A DNA stretch of 64,000 bases, from NCBI RefSeq assembly GCF_000812465.1, contig NZ_JWMA01000006.1, positions 149,887-213,886 on the forward strand. The letters run 5' to 3'. Source of the stretch: Cupriavidus sp. IDO (GTDB lineage Bacteria; Pseudomonadota; Gammaproteobacteria; Burkholderiales; Burkholderiaceae). This document shows positions 1 to 9,993 of the stretch, one piece after another (the first letter of the stretch is position 1; every line of letters starts with the position of its first letter). Under the pieces are notes generated by a model. The model had not been told where the DNA came from, ran no database searches, and was given only the letters and a program-made list of their open reading frames with translations. The translations under genes and the position numbers were made by a program.

Positions 1-809
1 TTGGCCACGGTTTCCGTCATGTCGGGCAGGTCGGCCGAGGCGTCAAGCGATTCGGCCAGCGATTCCACGGCGTTGACGAATTCGGAGAATTCCAGCGCAT
101 TGAGCGGACCGCCGCGATTGGCGAGCTGCACGGCGACCTGGATATCCTCGTACTGATGGCCGGCGGTCACCGCTTCCCACGCATTGGCCTCGGCACGCAG
201 GCCCTCGATATGAACCTGCTTGGTGCCGGCGCGGCGCAGACGGCCGGTCAGCGGCAGGATGCGGTCGCCGGAAGCCTTGCGCTCCAGGTGCAGCGGCACG
301 ATGCAGTCGATCAGCGGATCGATCACGGCCGGCGTGGGCTGGCCATCCAGCACGGCCACGGCAGGCTCTTCCTCGACAGCCTCGGCCTGGGCAGCCGGCC
401 CAGGCTGTGCATGGGCCGACGTCGAAGCAGCAGGCGCTGCGGCGAGTGCCACCTCTTCGGCAATTGTCTCGTCCGCATCGGCGGAACTGGCGGCAGCTGC
501 CGCTGCGGCAACCGCCACGTCGTTCGAGGTGACTGGCGAAGGCGCCGGTGCCGCCGGCTTGGCCGCCAGCGTCGGCTCGCGTCGCTCGATGTGCTCTTGC
601 GCGGGTGTCTCATGCAGCTTGGCCGCGACTTCAGGCGCAGTGGTCTGGCCTACCACCGGCTCGCGCATCGGCGGCAGGTCGTCTTCCGGGCTCAGCTCGC
701 GCGGACGGCGCGCCTTGCGGATCTGCCACTGGTTGTAGGCAAACAGCAGCGCCAGGAAGACGAGGCCCGCGACGATCAGCGCGGTCTGCAGGTCCATGTT
801 CAGGTTCAT
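1..809 (-). CDS. zipA: Cell division protein ZipA/FtsZ-interacting protein, partial (C-terminus beyond window)
   Basis: Reading the minus strand from an ATG at 809 gives a protein beginning MNLNMDLQTALIVAGLVFLA, a single N-terminal membrane segment (about residues 6-22), followed by a basic stretch, a long Ala/Pro/Glu-rich linker (about residues 35-150) and the start of a globular domain. That is the ZipA layout: a bitopic inner-membrane anchor that binds the FtsZ C-terminal tail at the division ring. The start is supported by GGAGG seven bases upstream. The gene lies 31 bp after smc on the same strand, the usual smc-zipA arrangement in Burkholderiales. The frame stays open to base 1, so about 269 codons are visible and the end is missing. 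Assignment rests on architecture and neighbourhood, since the linker is not conserved. Confidence 0.85.
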   Translation of the reverse strand, partial: MNLNMDLQTALIVAGLVFLALLFAYNQWQIRKARRPRELSPEDDLPPMREPVVGQTTAPEVAAKLHETPAQEHIERREPTLAAKPAAPAPSPVTSNDVAVAAAAAAASSADADETIAEEVALAAAPAASTSAHAQPGPAAQAEAVEEEPAVAVLDGQPTPAVIDPLIDCIVPLHLERKASGDRILPLTGRLRRAGTKQVHIEGLRAEANAWEAVTAGHQYEDIQVAVQLANRGGPLNALEFSEFVNAVESLAESLDASADLPDMTETVA

Positions 810-840
810 GCTGCAGCCTCCGAGGAATCAATGGCCATGC

Positions 841-3800
841 TCATGCTGCCTCCGCCATAGAAACCGCCGCGTCCATGTCGACAGCCACAATACGCGAGAC
901 ACCCTGCTCCTGCATGGTCACGCCGATGAGTTGATGAGCCATTTCCATGGCGATCTTGTTGTGTGAAATAAATACGAACTGCGTCTTGCTGGACATGCGC
1001 GCCACCATGTTGGCGTAGCGCTCGGTATTGGCGTCGTCCAGCGGCGCGTCCACCTCGTCCAGCAGGCAGAACGGTGCCGGATTGAGCTGGAACATCGCAA
1101 ACACCAGCGCGATCGCGGTCAGCGCCTTCTCGCCGCCGGAAAGCAGGTGAATGGTCGAGTTCTTCTTGCCCGGCGGCTGCGCCATGACCTGCACGCCGGC
1201 GTCGAGGATTTCCTCGCCGGTCATGATCAGGCGGGCCTGGCCGCCACCGAACAGCGACGGGAACAGCTCGCCGAAATGATGGTTCACCTGATCGAAGGTA
1301 CCCTGCAGCAGCGCCCGGGTTTCCTGGTCGATCTTGGCAATGGCGTCTTCCAGCGTGGTGATGGCGTCGTTCAGGTCGGCCGACTGCGCATCGAGGAAGG
1401 TCTTGCGTTCGCGCGCCGCGGCCAGTTCGTCGAGCGCGGCCATGTTGACGGGGCCCAGCCCGTTGATGGCGTTGTTGATGCGCGTGACTTCGCCTTGCAG
1501 GTACGACGGCTTCAGGTCGCCGGTGAGCTTTTCCGCCAGCGCGGCTTCGTCCACCTCGGCGGTGGCGAGTTGCTCGCTGAACTGCTCCTGGTTCAGGCGC
1601 GCAGCCTGTTCCTTGAGCTGGAGCTCGGTGATGCGGTCGCGCAGCGGCTGCAGGCTGCGCTCGGCGGCCAGGCGCTGGTCGTCGAACTGGCGCAACTGGG
1701 CCGACAGCGCATCGAGTTCGATGCGGGCCGCGCCCAGCTTCTCTTCCTTTTCGGCGCGCAGTTCCAGCGCTTCCTGCAGGCCGGTGTGGGCGGTCTGCTC
1801 ATTGATGGTTTCCAGCTCGGCGCGCGCGTTTTCCAGCGACTCGGCGATGCGTTCGGCCTGGTCGGCGGCCACCTGGATATTTCGGCGCAGCTCGTCGATG
1901 CGGCTGGCGAGGTTGCGTTCGGCAAAGACCGCTTCCTGCGCGGCGCGCTCCAGATCGCGCAACTGGTGGCGGGCACCCGAGAGCTTGCTGTCGAGCGCCT
2001 CGAATGCCATCTGCTGGTCTTCGTGCGTGGCCTGCATCTCCGCCAGCGCGGCGTCGTGCTGCTCGAAGCTGGCTTCCGACTCGGCGCGAATGGCGCGCTG
2101 TTCGTCGATTTGCGCGCCGATTTCTTCCAGTTCCTCGCGGATCTGGCCGCTACGGGCCGAGTAGCGTTCCATCGCCTGCGACAGCTTGAGCACGTCCATC
2201 TGCAGCGTATGCACGCGGCGGGTGGCCTGCTCGCTGCGCGAGCGCGCTTCGCCGAGCGACTGGCTGGCTTGCGTGTATGCCGCTTCGGCACGCACGGCCT
2301 GGCTCCTGGCCTCGTCGGACAGCAGCAACTGCGCGCGCGCCTGCTTCTGCAGGTTCTCGATTTCCTGCTCGCGGGCCAGCATGCCGGCCTGCTCGGAATC
2401 GGCAGCGTAGATCTGGATCGCGTTGCGGCCGATGAGGTGGCCTTCGGCGACGACGAACGATGCCCCTTCGGGCAGCGTACCGCGCGCGGCCAGCGCGGCG
2501 GCCATGTCGGTCGCGACATAGACGTCCGCCAGCCAGTCCTGCATCACGGCGCGGATGCCCGGCTCGGTGATCTGCACCAGCGACATCAGCGAACGCAGGC
2601 CGGCCGGGGTTTCCACCGGACGCGCGGCCGGCGGCGGCGAATAGAAGGCGAGCTTGGCGGGCGGGGCGTCGGACAGGAAGGCCTTGACCCAGTCCAGGTT
2701 TGACACTTCCAGCGCGGCCAGCTTTTCGCGCAGCACGGATTCGAGGGCGTTTTCCCAGCCCGGCTCGATATGGACCTTCTTCCACAGGCGCGGCAGTTCC
2801 GACAGGCCGTGCCTGGCCAGCCAGGGCTGGACCTTGCCGTCGGTCTGCACGTTTTCCTGCAGCTGCCTGAGCGCTGACAGCCGGGCTTCCAGCGAGCCAA
2901 TGGCGGCGGCCTCGCTCTGCACGCGCTCCTGCGCGGCGCGGCGCTCGCTGTCCAGGCGCGGCACGCTGTCTTCGGCATCGACCAGGATGGCCTGCGCCTC
3001 TTCCAGCACCGCTTCCTGCTCGGCCAGTTCGGCGCGGGCCTGCTCCAGGCGGGTTTCATCGGGCCGGTCCAGGCCCTTTTCTTCCGCCGACAGGCGCTCG
3101 CGCCGCTGCTCGAGCTGCTGCAGCATCTGGTCGGCGCTGCGCTGCTGGGCGGCTTCGAGCTTGAGCGCCTGTTCTGCCTGCATGATGCCGGCGCGCTGCT
3201 CGTTGAGCAGTTGCTGGGCATCGCGCCACTGGGCTTCCAGCGTCGGCAGTTCGTCGTTCTTGTGGGCAACGGCCTCCTGCGCCTCGACCGTGCGGCCTTC
3301 CGCCACGGCGAGGTTTTCCTCGGCCTGCGCCAGTTCGTCGGTGGCCTGCCCGGCCTTGCCCTGCCACTGCTCGCGCTGGGCGGTCAGGGCGGCGATCTGG
3401 GCCTGCACGCGGTTGCGCGACTCGACCACGTAGCGGATTTCCGCTTCGAGCTTGCTGACCTCGGTGTTGGCTTCATACAGCGCACCCTGCGCCGCGTGCA
3501 TGCCGTCGGACGCCGCGTAATGCGCGGCACGCATGGTTTCCAGCTCGGCCTCGACGTGGCGCAGTTGCGCCGTCTGGGCTTCCAGGTCGATCTGGGCCTG
3601 CTCGATGGCGCGCTGGTGACGCTCCTGCTCGGCCTGCGCCTCACGCTTGCGCAGCAGCCACAGCAGGTGCTGCTTCTCTTCGCCGTCGGCCTGCAGCGTC
3701 TTGAACCGCTGCGCGACTTCGGCCTGGCCTTCGAGCTTTTCGAGGTTGGCGCCGAGCTCGCGCAGGATGTCTTCCACGCGGGTCAGGTTCTCGCGGGTAT

Positions 3801-4356
3801 CCGATAGCCGGTTTTCCGTCTCCCGGCGGCGCTCCTTGTACTTGGACACGCCAGCGGCCTCTTCCAGGAAGATCCGCATGTCATCGGGCTTGGCCTCGAT
3901 GATCCGCGAGATCATGCCCTGCCCGATGATGGCGTAGGCGCGCGGCCCCAGGCCGGTGCCCAGGAAGATGTCCTGGATATCGCGCCGGCGCACCGGCTGG
4001 TTGTTGATGTAGTAGGACGAGGTGCCGTCGCGGGTCAGCACGCGCTTGACCGCCACTTCGGCGTACTGGCTCCACTGGCCGGCGGCGCGGCCCTCGGCGT
4101 TGTCGAAGACCAGCTCGACGCTTGCCCGCCCGGCCTGCTTGCGGGCCGTGGAACCGTTGAAGATGACGTCCTGCATGGACTCGCCGCGCAGCTCGGAAGC
4201 GCGTGACTCGCCCAGCACCCAGCGCACCGCATCGATGATGTTCGATTTGCCGCAGCCGTTGGGACCTACGATGCCGACCAGTTGGCCGGGGACTTGAAAA
4301 TTGGTGGGATCGACAAATGACTTGAAGCCCGCCAGCTTGATCGAGGATAGTCGCAC
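841..4356 (-). CDS. smc: Chromosome segregation protein SMC
   Basis: 1171 residues, the usual length for bacterial SMC, the coiled-coil ATPase that organises and segregates chromosomes with ScpAB. The N-terminal head carries Walker A GPNGCGKS at residues 31-38. Two long heptad-rich coiled coils flank a hinge at roughly residues 500-660. The C-terminal head has the ABC signature LLSGGEKAL from residue 1071 and Walker B FCLLDE at 1096-1101 followed by the D-loop. All catalytic motifs are intact. It starts at an ATG at 4356 and ends 31 bp before zipA, so the two are probably cotranscribed. Several long open frames run antisense to it only because of GC-rich codon use. Confidence 0.98.
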   Translation of the reverse strand: MRLSSIKLAGFKSFVDPTNFQVPGQLVGIVGPNGCGKSNIIDAVRWVLGESRASELRGESMQDVIFNGSTARKQAGRASVELVFDNAEGRAAGQWSQYAEVAVKRVLTRDGTSSYYINNQPVRRRDIQDIFLGTGLGPRAYAIIGQGMISRIIEAKPDDMRIFLEEAAGVSKYKERRRETENRLSDTRENLTRVEDILRELGANLEKLEGQAEVAQRFKTLQADGEEKQHLLWLLRKREAQAEQERHQRAIEQAQIDLEAQTAQLRHVEAELETMRAAHYAASDGMHAAQGALYEANTEVSKLEAEIRYVVESRNRVQAQIAALTAQREQWQGKAGQATDELAQAEENLAVAEGRTVEAQEAVAHKNDELPTLEAQWRDAQQLLNEQRAGIMQAEQALKLEAAQQRSADQMLQQLEQRRERLSAEEKGLDRPDETRLEQARAELAEQEAVLEEAQAILVDAEDSVPRLDSERRAAQERVQSEAAAIGSLEARLSALRQLQENVQTDGKVQPWLARHGLSELPRLWKKVHIEPGWENALESVLREKLAALEVSNLDWVKAFLSDAPPAKLAFYSPPPAARPVETPAGLRSLMSLVQITEPGIRAVMQDWLADVYVATDMAAALAARGTLPEGASFVVAEGHLIGRNAIQIYAADSEQAGMLAREQEIENLQKQARAQLLLSDEARSQAVRAEAAYTQASQSLGEARSRSEQATRRVHTLQMDVLKLSQAMERYSARSGQIREELEEIGAQIDEQRAIRAESEASFEQHDAALAEMQATHEDQQMAFEALDSKLSGARHQLRDLERAAQEAVFAERNLASRIDELRRNIQVAADQAERIAESLENARAELETINEQTAHTGLQEALELRAEKEEKLGAARIELDALSAQLRQFDDQRLAAERSLQPLRDRITELQLKEQAARLNQEQFSEQLATAEVDEAALAEKLTGDLKPSYLQGEVTRINNAINGLGPVNMAALDELAAARERKTFLDAQSADLNDAITTLEDAIAKIDQETRALLQGTFDQVNHHFGELFPSLFGGGQARLIMTGEEILDAGVQVMAQPPGKKNSTIHLLSGGEKALTAIALVFAMFQLNPAPFCLLDEVDAPLDDANTERYANMVARMSSKTQFVFISHNKIAMEMAHQLIGVTMQEQGVSRIVAVDMDAAVSMAEAA

Positions 4357-4756
4357 GTTGTCGTGTGGTATCGGCCTATGCAGCGTTCAGGAAAGCCGGG
4401 CCACAGGAGGGCCGGCGCGGCGTGCTGCCTGCGCCCCTTTCCGCCCCCCTTGTGCCCGATAGTTGGCGCTAATCATACCATCGCAGCCCCGGCTTCCGAC
4501 CGGTTTGCCAGTCTCCTCCAGGCCATATTTCCCGCCAGCATTCCCTTGCCTTTCCGCCATTTGCCGGCCACTTCCGGGCGCCACCGCCTTCACTTCTGAA
4601 TTCGTGCCTGTGGCTGCTGTCTGACATGGTTATGTAACAGTCGGGAAACTAACTAGGGTAAATGCTAGTCTCTGAATAATGTCAGCGTGATCCCGGATGC
4701 CCTCGGCATCGCACCGGCCGCGGCCAGGAGTGCGCGGCCCCACAGGAGGACTGAGC
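4357..4756. other. Intergenic region between divergent smc and ferritin-like gene
   Basis: 400 bp without a convincing gene. The left half is GC-rich; the part from about 4600 to 4690 is clearly AT-richer and is the likely place for the promoter of the gene starting at 4757, but I could not pick out a well-spaced -35/-10 pair. Short open frames here (for example 4363-4599) have low-complexity composition and no ribosome binding site. Confidence 0.5.
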
Positions 4757-5584
4757 ATGATCGAATCGTCCCCGGCAAAGCTGCCGTGGTCAGTGAGCGA
4801 GATTGATTACCAGGCGATCGAGGTGGACCGCATCCGCCCGGATCGCGACCTGTTCTACCTGCTGGCTTCGGCCTCGTTTATCGAAAGCGGATCCGACACC
4901 TACGCGGGCAACCTTGCCACCTACTACGCGCACACACCCGAGGCCGCCGACTGGCTTTCCCGACACTGGGAAGCCGAAGAACTCCAGCACGGCCTGGCGC
5001 TGCGCCGCTATGTCGAGCATGTCTGGCCCGAGTTCGACTGGGAGCGCGGCTACGCCCGCTTCTTCGAGGAATACCGCGTCACCTGCTCGATCGATCAGTT
5101 CGAGCCCACCGAGGCCCTGGAAATGGCCGCCCGCTGCGTGGTCGAAACCGGCACCGCCGCCTACTATCGCGCGCTGGAACAGGCCAGCGACGAGCCCGTG
5201 CTGCGTGCCCTCACCCGCCGGATTGCCAATGACGAGGTCCGCCACTACAAGCACTTCTACCGGTTCTTCAACCAGTTCCTGGACCAGGAGGGGCTGGGCC
5301 GCCATCGCGTCCTTGGCGCATTGACGCGCCGCCTGCTGGAAATCAAGAACGAGGACGCCGAGATCGCGCTGCGCAACGTGCTGCGCATGGAGCGCGGCGT
5401 CGAAGAGATCCCCGACCAGGAAGTGAAGGCGCTGAACTCCCGCGTCAGCGCGGTGATCCGCAAGAACCTGCCGATCGATATGACCGTGAAGATGCTGCTG
5501 CGCCCGCTGCACCTGCATAGCGGCGTGGAGCGAGCGGTGCGCAAGCCCCTGGTGGCGGTCGTATCACGGGTCATGCTGCACTGA
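4757..5584 (+). CDS. Ferritin-like di-iron protein
   Basis: 275 residues. A four-helix ferritin-like fold is indicated by a full set of putative di-iron ligands: E43, E75 with H78 (EELQH), E130, and E160 with H163 (NDEVRH). This two-times E plus ExxH pattern is that of carboxylate-bridged di-iron proteins (rubrerythrin, ferritin, acyl-ACP desaturase and N-oxygenase relatives). The actual substrate is not evident. The C-terminal third is rich in Arg and ends in a basic amphipathic stretch. An upstream in-frame ATG at 4697 exists, but the one at 4757 has AGGAGGA six bases before it and is preferred. It stands alone, convergent with panE 15 bp downstream, and no terminator was seen in the gap. 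Confidence 0.8.
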   Translation: MIESSPAKLPWSVSEIDYQAIEVDRIRPDRDLFYLLASASFIESGSDTYAGNLATYYAHTPEAADWLSRHWEAEELQHGLALRRYVEHVWPEFDWERGYARFFEEYRVTCSIDQFEPTEALEMAARCVVETGTAAYYRALEQASDEPVLRALTRRIANDEVRHYKHFYRFFNQFLDQEGLGRHRVLGALTRRLLEIKNEDAEIALRNVLRMERGVEEIPDQEVKALNSRVSAVIRKNLPIDMTVKMLLRPLHLHSGVERAVRKPLVAVVSRVMLH

Positions 5585-5599
5585 ACGGCAGCCGGCCCG

Positions 5600-6529
5600 T
5601 CAGCCGCCGCGCGCCTGCCGGGCCTCGTAGGCTTTCAGGTGGCTGTATGCGACCTGCAGCAGCGACAGCGGCCCGCCCTGCTGCGGCGCCCCGCGCGCGA
5701 TCAGGTCGCCCAGGATATGGTCCGCTTCCGTGCGGGAGCGGTTTTCCACGTCACGCAGCATCGAGGCGTTCAGCGGCGACGGCGTCAGCAGCATCTGCCC
5801 GGCACGAGAATCGAAATCCGGCGGCATCGGGAAGCCGTTGTACTGCGCCACGGCGCGGCAGTCGGCCAGAATGCCTTCAATCACGCGCCGGCCGTCCGGC
5901 GTGCCAAGGATATCGCCGATGGCCGCCCGCATCAGGCAGGTGCTGCCTGCCAGCGTGGCCAGGAAGATCCACTTCTCCCACATGCGTTGCATGATCTGGA
6001 TGCTGGTCGAGGCATCGAACCCGGCATCGCCCAGTGCTGCCGCAATGGCCTGCAAGCGCGGCGACAGGCCGCCCTCCAGCTCACCGAAGGTCAGGCCGTG
6101 GGTATCGTTGAGATGGACGATTTCCCCTTCGGGATTCAGCGTGGCGGCGATCATGCACAGGCCGCCCAGCACCTTGTCATGGCCGAACCGCTGCTTCAGC
6201 ACGTCGATATGGCGCATGCCGTTCAGCAGCGGGAGGATCACTGTCGAGGGACCGACCGCGGGCGCGAACGATGCGATGGCCTCGTCCAGGCTGTAGGCCT
6301 TGCAGCTCAGCAGGACCAGGTCGAAGGGGTCTGTAATCGCATTGGTGAGGACGGTCCTGATTTCGTGCAGGGCGAGGTCGCCGCGGGGGCTGCTGATGAT
6401 CAGGCCGTTGGTGTGCAGCGCCTGCGCGCGATGCGGCCGGACCAGGAACGTCACATCGCGGCCGGCAGCGGCCAGCCGCCCGCCGAAATATCCGCCTACC
6501 GCCCCCGCGCCGACAACGAGAATTCGCAT
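5600..6529 (-). CDS. panE: 2-dehydropantoate 2-reductase family protein
   Basis: 309 residues. Ketopantoate reductase-type enzyme: NADPH-dependent reduction of 2-dehydropantoate to pantoate in pantothenate/CoA synthesis, cytosolic. The N-terminal Rossmann motif is VVGAGAVGGYFG at residues 5-16; a Lys in LLSCKAY (K77) matches the first conserved Lys of the family, and the C-terminal helical domain holds MWEKWIFLA with the second. The ATG at 6529 follows AAGGGGG at good spacing; the frame stays open upstream as far as 7357 but that extension is out-of-frame read-through of the EamA gene. Many Burkholderiales carry several such reductases, so a role on another 2-oxo acid is possible. Confidence 0.85.
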   Translation of the reverse strand: MRILVVGAGAVGGYFGGRLAAAGRDVTFLVRPHRAQALHTNGLIISSPRGDLALHEIRTVLTNAITDPFDLVLLSCKAYSLDEAIASFAPAVGPSTVILPLLNGMRHIDVLKQRFGHDKVLGGLCMIAATLNPEGEIVHLNDTHGLTFGELEGGLSPRLQAIAAALGDAGFDASTSIQIMQRMWEKWIFLATLAGSTCLMRAAIGDILGTPDGRRVIEGILADCRAVAQYNGFPMPPDFDSRAGQMLLTPSPLNASMLRDVENRSRTEADHILGDLIARGAPQQGGPLSLLQVAYSHLKAYEARQARGG

Positions 6530-6621
6530 GATGCCCCCTTCGGATCGCGCCTTGCGGTCAGCGTTGCACCCGCCGGCCGCAGCCATGCAGGGACTGTAGC
6601 AAGAATCGCCGGGGGTCGTGC

Positions 6622-7587
6622 TCAGGCCGCCGCGCCGGCTTCGCAGGCCTCGCTGGCGGACGCGCGCGGAGTCCGGTGCACCAGTCCTGACAAGGCACCC
6701 GCCGCCACGATGCACAGCCCGCCGGCAGCTTCCTTCCAGCTCAGCGTCTCGGTGGCCAGCCACCAGGCCGATACCGCCGCAACCACGATTTCGAACAGCA
6801 TCAGCAAAGACACCCGGTTGGCCGGCAGCCGCTGCAGCCCGTACTGGACGACCGAATTGCTCACGACCAGCACGGCGGCCAGCCCCAGCACCAGCATCCC
6901 CGCCGACACCGGCGCGCCAGGCGCCGGCACCACGTGCCCGGCTTCCAGAAACAACGCGCAGGGCACGCCTACCACCGTACAGCCAAGGTAGACGACGACC
7001 GTGCGCAGGCGGGCATCCATGTCCGGAAAGCGCTGGCCGGCCCGGCGGGACAGCACGTTGTTGACGGCAAACCCCATGCCGCCGATCAACCCCGACCACT
7101 CGGCAGCATTGCCGGGCAGTGGCACGCCGACCTCCGGCGTCCACAGCATCAGCCCGGCGCCGAACAGCGCCAGCGCCACCAGCAGCAGGCCCGCGGCGGA
7201 CAGCCGCTCGCCGAGGAAAATCCGGGCGAACAGCGCGGTCCATACCGGCGTGAGGTAGAACAGCAGCAGCACGCGCATCACGTGGCCGTTGACGCTGCCC
7301 CACACGAAGCCCGCGTTGGTCACGCCGGCCGCCAGCCCGATCGCCACGAACAGCCACGACGCGCGCATGCCCGACAGCTGTCGCCGGAACGCGATCAGCG
7401 AAATCAGCGCGGCAGTGCAGCTCACTAGGGCGGCGGCACTCATGCCGCCGAGGCCCCAGCCGTTCAACAGGCGATACGGGAACCAGGCGATGCCCCAGAC
7501 CGAGGCGCCCAGCAGGATGGACAGGGAGGATTTGACCGAATGCGGGTCGGCGGCGGAATGTTGCGCCGCAACAGGAGATGCGCTCAT
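6622..7587 (-). CDS. EamA-family (DMT superfamily) permease
   Basis: 321 residues with about ten hydrophobic segments arranged as two EamA repeats (residues roughly 18-150 and 170-305), the drug/metabolite transporter layout seen in RhtA, YdcZ and S-adenosylmethionine exporters. Polar ends are short and the protein ends in an Ala/Glu-rich tail. Substrate cannot be predicted. The ATG at 7587 (MSASPVAAQHS) gives a normal-length protein, although no strong ribosome binding site precedes it; the frame is open back to 7794. It is 92 bp upstream of panE on the same strand and diverges from dapC. Confidence 0.8.
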   Translation of the reverse strand: MSASPVAAQHSAADPHSVKSSLSILLGASVWGIAWFPYRLLNGWGLGGMSAAALVSCTAALISLIAFRRQLSGMRASWLFVAIGLAAGVTNAGFVWGSVNGHVMRVLLLFYLTPVWTALFARIFLGERLSAAGLLLVALALFGAGLMLWTPEVGVPLPGNAAEWSGLIGGMGFAVNNVLSRRAGQRFPDMDARLRTVVVYLGCTVVGVPCALFLEAGHVVPAPGAPVSAGMLVLGLAAVLVVSNSVVQYGLQRLPANRVSLLMLFEIVVAAVSAWWLATETLSWKEAAGGLCIVAAGALSGLVHRTPRASASEACEAGAAA

Positions 7588-7766
7588 TGGAACGGGAAAG
7601 ACTGGAGGCCGGTGGCCGCAGGAAGCGCGCGGCGTGGCGAGGAAGTCGCCGGCATTCGGCCAGTGACGGGCCAGTGCGGTTGCCATCACCGGAAGGTGAT
7701 GCCCGGCATTGGTGCGCAGACTGCCGCCAGGCCCTTGCCGCCGCACGGAAAACCGTGCCATTCCTC

Positions 7767-7772
7767 TATAAT
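7767..7772 (+). promoter_or_regulatory. Consensus -10 box of the dapC promoter
   Basis: A perfect TATAAT lies 26 bp before the dapC ATG. No good -35 is found 16-18 bp upstream, so only the -10 is claimed. A start about seven bases downstream would leave a leader of some 20 nt. Confidence 0.55.
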
Positions 7773-7798
7773 GCTTCGTTTTAACCGGCCCCAACCAG

Positions 7799-8998
7799 AT
7801 GAATCCGCGCCTCGACCTGCTCCAGCCCTACCCCTTCGAGAAACTGCGGGTGCTCTTCGCGGATGTGAAACCTGCCGACAAGCCGGCAATCAGCTTCGGC
7901 ATCGGCGAACCCAAGCATCCCACGCCCGAGTTCATCAAGACTGCGCTGGCCGAGTCGCTGGCGGGACTGGCGAATTATCCCACAACGGCTGGTTCCGATG
8001 CACTACGACAGTGCATTGCCGGCTGGCTGGAACGCCGCTATGGCCTGCCCAAGGTCAATGCCGCCACCGAGGTGCTGCCGGTAACCGGCTCGCGCGAGGC
8101 CCTGTTCGCCTTTGCCCAGACCGTGGTCGACGGCACCCGTCCGGGCGCGCTGGTGCTGTGCCCGAACCCGTTCTACCAGATCTACGAAGGTGCGGCGCTG
8201 CTGGCCGGCGCCACCCCGGTGTTCGCCAACAGCGACCCGGCGCGCAACTTTGCGCCCGCGTTCGACCGCATCGCCGACGATGTCTGGCAGAAGGTGCAGC
8301 TGCTCTATGTGTGCACGCCGGGCAACCCGACCGGCGCGGTGCTTTCGCTGGAAGACTGGAAGCAGCTGTTTGCGCTGTCGGACCGCTACGGCTTCGTGAT
8401 TGCCTCGGACGAGTGCTACTCCGAGATCTATTTCGATGAAGGCCGTGCGCCGCTGGGTGCGCTGGAAGCCGCCCACAAGCTGGGCCGCGGCTTTGAGCGG
8501 CTGGTAATGTTCTCCAGCCTGTCCAAGCGCTCCAACGTGCCGGGCCTGCGCTCGGGCTTCGTGGCCGGCGACGCCTCGCTGCTGAAGAAATTCCTGCTAT
8601 ACCGTACCTACCATGGCGGCGCCATGAACCCGGCGGTGCAGACCGCCAGCGTGGCCGCCTGGAACGATGAGGCGCACGTGCGCGACAACCGCGCCGCCTA
8701 CGTCCGCAAGTTCAGCGAAGTGACGCCGCTGCTGGCGGAAGTCCTCGACGTGGCGCTGCCCGACGCCGGCTTCTACCTGTGGGCCGACGTCTCGCGCACC
8801 GGCCTGAGCGATACGGCATTCGCGACCCGCCTGCTGGCGGAACAGAACGTGACCGTGCTGCCCGGCAGCTACCTCGCGCGCGAAGCCGACGGCATCAATC
8901 CCGGCGCCAACCGCGTACGCATGGCGCTGGTCGCCACGCCCGAGGAATGCCTGGAAGGCGCGCGCCGGATTGTCGCCTTCTGCAAATCGCTGGGCTGA
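7799..8998 (+). CDS. dapC: N-succinyldiaminopimelate aminotransferase
   Basis: 399 residues, a fold-type I PLP aminotransferase. Asn in NPTG (176-179), D204 (ASDECY) and the Schiff-base Lys K243 in [11 protein letters not shown] are all present, and the N-terminal half reads [13 protein letters not shown] as in DapC proteins. It converts N-succinyl-2-amino-6-ketopimelate and glutamate to N-succinyl-LL-diaminopimelate in the succinylase branch of lysine/peptidoglycan precursor synthesis. Genomic context is decisive: dapD follows after 67 bp and dapE further on, all on the plus strand. Confidence 0.95.
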   Translation: MNPRLDLLQPYPFEKLRVLFADVKPADKPAISFGIGEPKHPTPEFIKTALAESLAGLANYPTTAGSDALRQCIAGWLERRYGLPKVNAATEVLPVTGSREALFAFAQTVVDGTRPGALVLCPNPFYQIYEGAALLAGATPVFANSDPARNFAPAFDRIADDVWQKVQLLYVCTPGNPTGAVLSLEDWKQLFALSDRYGFVIASDECYSEIYFDEGRAPLGALEAAHKLGRGFERLVMFSSLSKRSNVPGLRSGFVAGDASLLKKFLLYRTYHGGAMNPAVQTASVAAWNDEAHVRDNRAAYVRKFSEVTPLLAEVLDVALPDAGFYLWADVSRTGLSDTAFATRLLAEQNVTVLPGSYLAREADGINPGANRVRMALVATPEECLEGARRIVAFCKSLG

Positions 8999-9065
8999 CC
9001 CGCATGAATCCCGGGAGGGGTTTCCGCCCTCTCCCGCAACCCAATCAACCACTGAGAAAACGAAC

Positions 9066-9893
9066 ATGACGCAAGCACTGCAAGCCCTGATCGACCAGGC
9101 CTGGGAAGACCGCGCCAGCCTGTCGCCGAAGTCCGCCCCCAACGATATCCGCGAAGCGGTTGCCAACGTCATCAGCCAGCTCGACGCCGGCGCCCTGCGC
9201 GTGGCCGAAAAGCAAGGCAAGGAGTGGATCGTCAACCAGTGGGTCAAGAAGGCCGTGCTGTTGTCGTTCCGCCTGGAAGACAATGCGCCGATGAGCGCCG
9301 GCGGCTTTGCCCAGTTCTACGACAAGGTCCCGACCAAGTTCGCCAACTGGAGCGGCGACGACTTCGCCAAGGCCGGCTTCCGCGTGGTGCCGCCCGCCGT
9401 GGCCCGCCGCGGTTCGTTTATCGCGAAGAACGCCGTACTGATGCCGTCGTACGTCAATATCGGCGCCTATGTCGATGAAGGCACCATGGTCGACACCTGG
9501 GCCACCGTCGGTTCGTGCGCCCAGATCGGCAAGAACGTCCACCTGTCGGGCGGCGTGGGCATCGGCGGCGTGCTGGAGCCGCTCCAGGCCAACCCGGTCA
9601 TCATCGAAGACAACTGCTTCATCGGCGCGCGTTCGGAAGTGGTCGAAGGCGTGATCGTGGAAGAGAACTCGGTGATCTCGATGGGCGTGTACCTCGGCCA
9701 GTCGACCAAGATCTATGACCGCGAAACCGGCGAGATCCACTATGGCCGCGTGCCGGCCGGCTCGGTGGTGGTGGCGGGCAACCTGCCCTCCAAGGATGGC
9801 AAGTACAGCCTGTACTGCGCCGTGATCGTGAAGAAGGTCGACGCGCAGACCCGTGCCAAGACCAGCCTGAACGACCTGCTGCGCGGCGACTGA
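9066..9893 (+). CDS. dapD: 2,3,4,5-tetrahydropyridine-2,6-dicarboxylate N-succinyltransferase
   Basis: 275 residues, exactly the family length. The central part shows the hexapeptide-repeat rhythm of a left-handed beta-helix ([42 protein letters not shown]). The enzyme succinylates tetrahydrodipicolinate with succinyl-CoA, the step before DapC. The ATG at 9066 ([11 protein letters not shown]) is preferred over open upstream codons because it matches the family N-terminus; GAGAAAACG precedes it. Part of the dapC-dapD-dapE cluster. Confidence 0.97.
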   Translation: MTQALQALIDQAWEDRASLSPKSAPNDIREAVANVISQLDAGALRVAEKQGKEWIVNQWVKKAVLLSFRLEDNAPMSAGGFAQFYDKVPTKFANWSGDDFAKAGFRVVPPAVARRGSFIAKNAVLMPSYVNIGAYVDEGTMVDTWATVGSCAQIGKNVHLSGGVGIGGVLEPLQANPVIIEDNCFIGARSEVVEGVIVEENSVISMGVYLGQSTKIYDRETGEIHYGRVPAGSVVVAGNLPSKDGKYSLYCAVIVKKVDAQTRAKTSLNDLLRGD

Positions 9894-9932
9894 TTCCGCG
9901 TACGGCGCACGCCTTGAGGGCTGCGCCACACT

Positions 9933-9955
9933 GTCCCGGGGCCGTGCCCCGGGAC
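9933..9955 (+). terminator. Strong GC hairpin after dapD, terminator-like without U tract
   Basis: GTCCCGGGGC and GCCCCGGGAC form a perfect 10-bp stem around a 3-nt loop, 40 bp after the dapD stop. Only three T residues follow, so it may attenuate or stabilise the dapD message more than end transcription. Confidence 0.5.
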
Positions 9956-9993
9956 CGCATTTCCTGCTGTCACCCCGCCTGGCCAGGCTGAAC

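Noticed and set aside
1147..2703. 518-codon open frame antisense to smc
   Set aside because: Long antisense frames arise from GC-rich codon use; composition is low-complexity, there is no ribosome binding site, and smc on the other strand is complete with all motifs.
6530..7357. 276-residue N-terminal extension of the ketopantoate reductase frame
   Set aside because: It is out-of-frame reading of the EamA gene; the true start at 6529 has a strong ribosome binding site and matches the family N-terminus.
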